From Acidimicrobiales bacterium (GTDB lineage Bacteria; Actinomycetota; Acidimicrobiia; Acidimicrobiales; Bog-793), in contig DATGLP010000030.1 of NCBI GenBank assembly GCA_035294085.1, positions 1 to 62,387 on the forward strand: a DNA stretch of 62,387 nucleotides. The letters run 5' to 3'. The notes below the pieces were generated by a model that was not told where the DNA came from, made no database searches, and saw nothing but the letters and a program-made list of their open reading frames with translations. How positions within the stretch are numbered: the first letter of the stretch is position 1; the number at the start of each line of letters is the position of its first letter. Made by a program: the position numbers and the translations under genes. Positions 60,223-62,387 of this stretch are shown piece by piece.

Positions 60223-60252
60223 ATTCTTGAACCGACTGGTCCCAGATGTCAA
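60223..60252 (-). promoter_or_regulatory. Promoter of the aldehyde dehydrogenase operon
   Basis: On the minus strand TTGACA (60252-60247), an 18-base spacer and AAGAAT (60228-60223) form a candidate promoter. Transcription would begin near 60217, at the A of the ATG, giving a leaderless message, which is common in actinobacteria. Confidence 0.45.
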
Positions 60253-60287
60253 GATCGCGTCATGCAATGCGAAGCGCCTGCCCAGCC

Positions 60288-61373
60288 GTGACGCACGCCC
60301 GCGCCGCCGTGCTGCGGACCCCGGGAGGCCCGCTCGCCCTCGAGGAGATCGAGATCGAGGACCCTCGGCCCGACGAGGTCCTCGTCCGGCTCGTGAGCGT
60401 CGGCATCTGCCGCACGGACACCCACGCCCTGCGCGAGGTGGCGCCGCCGGCCGTCCTCGGGCACGAGGGCGCCGGCGTCGTCGAGCGGACCGGTGCGAAC
60501 GTCACCAAGGTCCACGTCGGCCAGCCGGTGGCGCTCACCTTCCACTCCTGCGGGACCTGCCCCCGCTGTCTGCGCGGCCAGGTCGCCTACTGCGACCGCT
60601 TCCTCCCCCTCAACTTCTCCGGCCGTCGACCGGACGGCTCGAGCGCGCTCTCGGCGAACGGCGAGGCGATCGCCGGCCACTTCCTCGGCCAGTCGAGCTT
60701 CGCGACCCACGCGCTCGCGCACGAGCGCAGCGTGGTGCCGCTCCCCGACGACGTGGACCTGCGCCCGATCGGGCCGTTCGGCTGCGGCTTCCAGACCGGC
60801 GCGGGCGCCGTGCTCAACGCCCTGCGCCCCCGGGCGCGCTCGAGCCTCGCCGTCTTCGGCGCCGGCGCCGTCGGACTGGCCGCGGTCGCGGCGGCGGCCC
60901 TCGTCGGGGCCGACCCGATCGTGGCCGTCGACGTCGTGCCCGAGCGCCTCGAACGGGCGCGGACCCTCGGCGCGACCGAGGTCGTCGACGCTCGACGCGA
61001 GGACGCGGCCCGCGCGCTCGCCGACCTCGCGCCCGGCGGCCTCGACTTCAGCCTCGAGACCACGGGTGCCGCCTCGGTGCTCGCCGTGGCCGTCGGCGCC
61101 CTCTCGACGCGCGGCGTGTGCGGCGTGATCGGCGCTGGGGGGAGCCCGGAGATGGTCCTCGACTGGCGCACCGTGCTCAACGGCCGGACGGTGACGGGCA
61201 TCATCGCTGGCGACAGCGTGCCGGACCTCTTCCTCCCCGAGCTCGTCGCCCTCTACCGCGCCGGTCGCTTCCCGGTCGACTCGCTCATCGAGTACTTCCC
61301 GTTCGAGGACATCAACGCCGCGCTCGAGGCGAGCGAGGCCGGGCGGGTCGTGAAGCCGGTCCTGACCTTCTGA
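60288..61373 (+). CDS. Zinc-dependent alcohol dehydrogenase (aryl-alcohol type)
   Basis: A zinc medium-chain dehydrogenase of about 361 aa. It has VSVGICRTDTHAL (catalytic-zinc Cys), LGHEGAGVVERTG, a short structural-zinc lobe CGTCPRCLRGQVAYC, and GCGFQTGAGAVLN with AVFGAGAVGLAAVAAAALVGADPIVAVDV. It resembles benzyl/aryl-alcohol dehydrogenases and pairs naturally with the divergent aldehyde dehydrogenase. The start is uncertain: GTG 60288 (chosen by family length), ATG 60267 or ATG 60246; none has a clear ribosome site. Confidence 0.85.
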   Translation: MTHARAAVLRTPGGPLALEEIEIEDPRPDEVLVRLVSVGICRTDTHALREVAPPAVLGHEGAGVVERTGANVTKVHVGQPVALTFHSCGTCPRCLRGQVAYCDRFLPLNFSGRRPDGSSALSANGEAIAGHFLGQSSFATHALAHERSVVPLPDDVDLRPIGPFGCGFQTGAGAVLNALRPRARSSLAVFGAGAVGLAAVAAAALVGADPIVAVDVVPERLERARTLGATEVVDARREDAARALADLAPGGLDFSLETTGAASVLAVAVGALSTRGVCGVIGAGGSPEMVLDWRTVLNGRTVTGIIAGDSVPDLFLPELVALYRAGRFPVDSLIEYFPFEDINAALEASEAGRVVKPVLTF

Positions 61374-61437
61374 CGCGGCGAGCACGGCCTGGCCCGGTCG
61401 GCGAGGCCGAGCCGGCGCGGCGCTGCCGGACCCTGCC

Positions 61438-62387
61438 TCAGCGGCCCGCCGAGCCCGGCGTGTCGAAGAAGCCGTCGTTCCCGCAGACCATCGAGTCCCA
61501 GGTCCGCCAGAAGTGCCGGATCCCGGCCTCGTCGATCGTGCGCAGCGGGCCGCCCCGCAGCTCGGCGTCGATCCCGCGGGAGATGTCGTTCCAGTCGACG
61601 CCGTCGCGCCGGTCGTCGGCCGTCGCCTCGATCCCCCGCTGGATCGCCTCCTGGGCCTCGAGGTCGTCGGGCGTCGCGAGGCCCCCGGGACCGATGAAGC
61701 TCACGAGCGTCTTCAGGCGCAGCCCGGTCGTCTCCGCCGGCTCGTCGATCGGCGCGAGCGCCCAGGCGCTCACCTCCGTCCGGTTCGGCGCAACCGGCTC
61801 GAGCAGGCGGATGGAGATGCTCTCGATGTCGAACAGCAGCAGGTTCGGGAACATGTACGTCGTGTGGAAGCCGTCCGCGAGGTAGCTCGCGTACTCCTCC
61901 CCGAAGCGCTCGACGAGCCGGGCGCGGTTCGCCTCCGTCCTCGCACGCTCCGCCTCGCCGAAGCGAGGCTCCCAGGCCAGCCCGATGCGACCGCCGTGGC
62001 CCGCCTGCACCGAGGCCACGTGGTTGTTGTGGATCTCGACGGAGCTCACCTCGTCGGAGGTGGTGAAGCCGGTGGACTTCAGGTACTCGAGGAAGGTGAT
62101 GTGGCTCGGCGAGAAGTGGTAGCCGTCGGTCGCGTTCTCCACGAGGAGCTTCCAGTTGGCGCGTGCCGTGTAGCGCTGGGTCCCCGGCAGGACGCGCATG
62201 CCGACCTCGGACATGTTCGCGACGAGCTCGAAGAACTTCGCCGCCCCCCCGAGGTACTCGGCGAGCGGCGGCGCCTGCTCGTTGAAGGTGATGAAGACGA
62301 AGTCGTGGAGGATCTCGAGGCCGGCCACCGGCCGCAGCCCGAGGCGCTCGCGAAAGCCGGAGTCGCTCGGGTAGGCGTCGGGCGAGG
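61438..62387 (-). CDS. Rieske oxygenase alpha subunit, C-terminal part (cut by window end)
   Basis: The frame stays open to the window edge, so the gene continues beyond it; the Rieske iron-sulfur domain is not in view. The visible 316 residues contain DFVFITFNEQAPPLAEYLGG, YTARANWKLLVENATDGYHFSPSHITFL with the mononuclear iron ligands (His, His) and the bridging Asp, and later FPNLLLFDIESISIRLLEPVAPN and the C-terminal FWRTWDSMVCGND. These proteins dihydroxylate or demethylate aromatic compounds. The substrate cannot be told; the class supports an aromatic theme for this end of the window. Confidence 0.9.
   Translation of the reverse strand, partial: SPDAYPSDSGFRERLGLRPVAGLEILHDFVFITFNEQAPPLAEYLGGAAKFFELVANMSEVGMRVLPGTQRYTARANWKLLVENATDGYHFSPSHITFLEYLKSTGFTTSDEVSSVEIHNNHVASVQAGHGGRIGLAWEPRFGEAERARTEANRARLVERFGEEYASYLADGFHTTYMFPNLLLFDIESISIRLLEPVAPNRTEVSAWALAPIDEPAETTGLRLKTLVSFIGPGGLATPDDLEAQEAIQRGIEATADDRRDGVDWNDISRGIDAELRGGPLRTIDEAGIRHFWRTWDSMVCGNDGFFDTPGSAGR

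Overview
The window is high-GC bacterial DNA with dense, often overlapping genes and no sign of a phage, insertion sequence, CRISPR array or tRNA. The combination of a B12-dependent ribonucleotide reductase, the mec-cysO-cysM cysteine system, a PimB-like mannosyltransferase, luciferase-like (F420-type) oxidoreductases and actinobacterial-style inositol genes points to an actinobacterium. An Acidimicrobiia-like soil or sediment lineage is my guess, not something the sequence proves. Region 1 (1-12.4 kb) is core housekeeping on the minus strand: mec, cysO, cysM, murI, rph, rdgB, two small Cys-rich proteins, a GT4 mannosyltransferase, an SRPBCC protein, an LLM protein, alaC and nrdJ. The block mec to rdgB keeps the gene order of Mycobacterium tuberculosis Rv1334-Rv1341, with two genes missing. 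nrdJ has a strong promoter followed by two NrdR-like boxes spaced 31 bp. smpB and the tmRNA gene ssrA lie divergently from mec. Region 2 (12.9-15.4 kb) is an arsenic-resistance island: arsI, acr3 and arsC read leftward from a divergent arsR. Region 3 (15.7-27.9 kb) is a complete-looking inositol catabolic locus. A GntR regulator, iolC, an aldolase-like gene, two iolG-type dehydrogenases and iolE read rightward. A PiT phosphate transporter, iolB, iolD, iolA and a DUF47 PiT-accessory gene read leftward. A 10-bp motif matching the published Corynebacterium IolR consensus sits at the head of both arms. Region 4 (28.1-37.7 kb) holds a sulfatase and a rightward operon: a binding-protein ABC transporter (four genes), then inositol monophosphatase, two glycerophosphodiester phosphodiesterases and a second inositol monophosphatase. 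Read with region 3 this looks like an uptake and breakdown route for a phosphodiester of inositol, such as glycerophosphoinositol, which I consider the most interesting system in the window. Region 5 (37.7-41.6 kb) has an NRAMP-like transporter with altered metal motifs, and a two-gene unit: a 525-aa putative effector with an N-terminal LQRxAGN motif and a plant-IQM-like domain, followed by a YbjN (chaperone-fold) protein. Region 6 (41.7-62.4 kb) is catabolic. A long leftward series comprises a zinc alcohol dehydrogenase, an amidohydrolase, a SnoaL-like protein, a BMP/nucleoside-type ABC transporter, a CoA-transferase (scoAB), an enolase-superfamily enzyme and an HD-domain protein. A second group has another amidohydrolase, an LLM oxidoreductase, an IclR regulator, an aldo/keto reductase, a Dabb protein, an HpcH/HpaI aldolase, an aldehyde dehydrogenase, an alcohol dehydrogenase and the C-terminal part of a Rieske oxygenase alpha subunit cut by the window end. 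The substrate of region 6 is not evident; a heterocyclic or aromatic compound is plausible.
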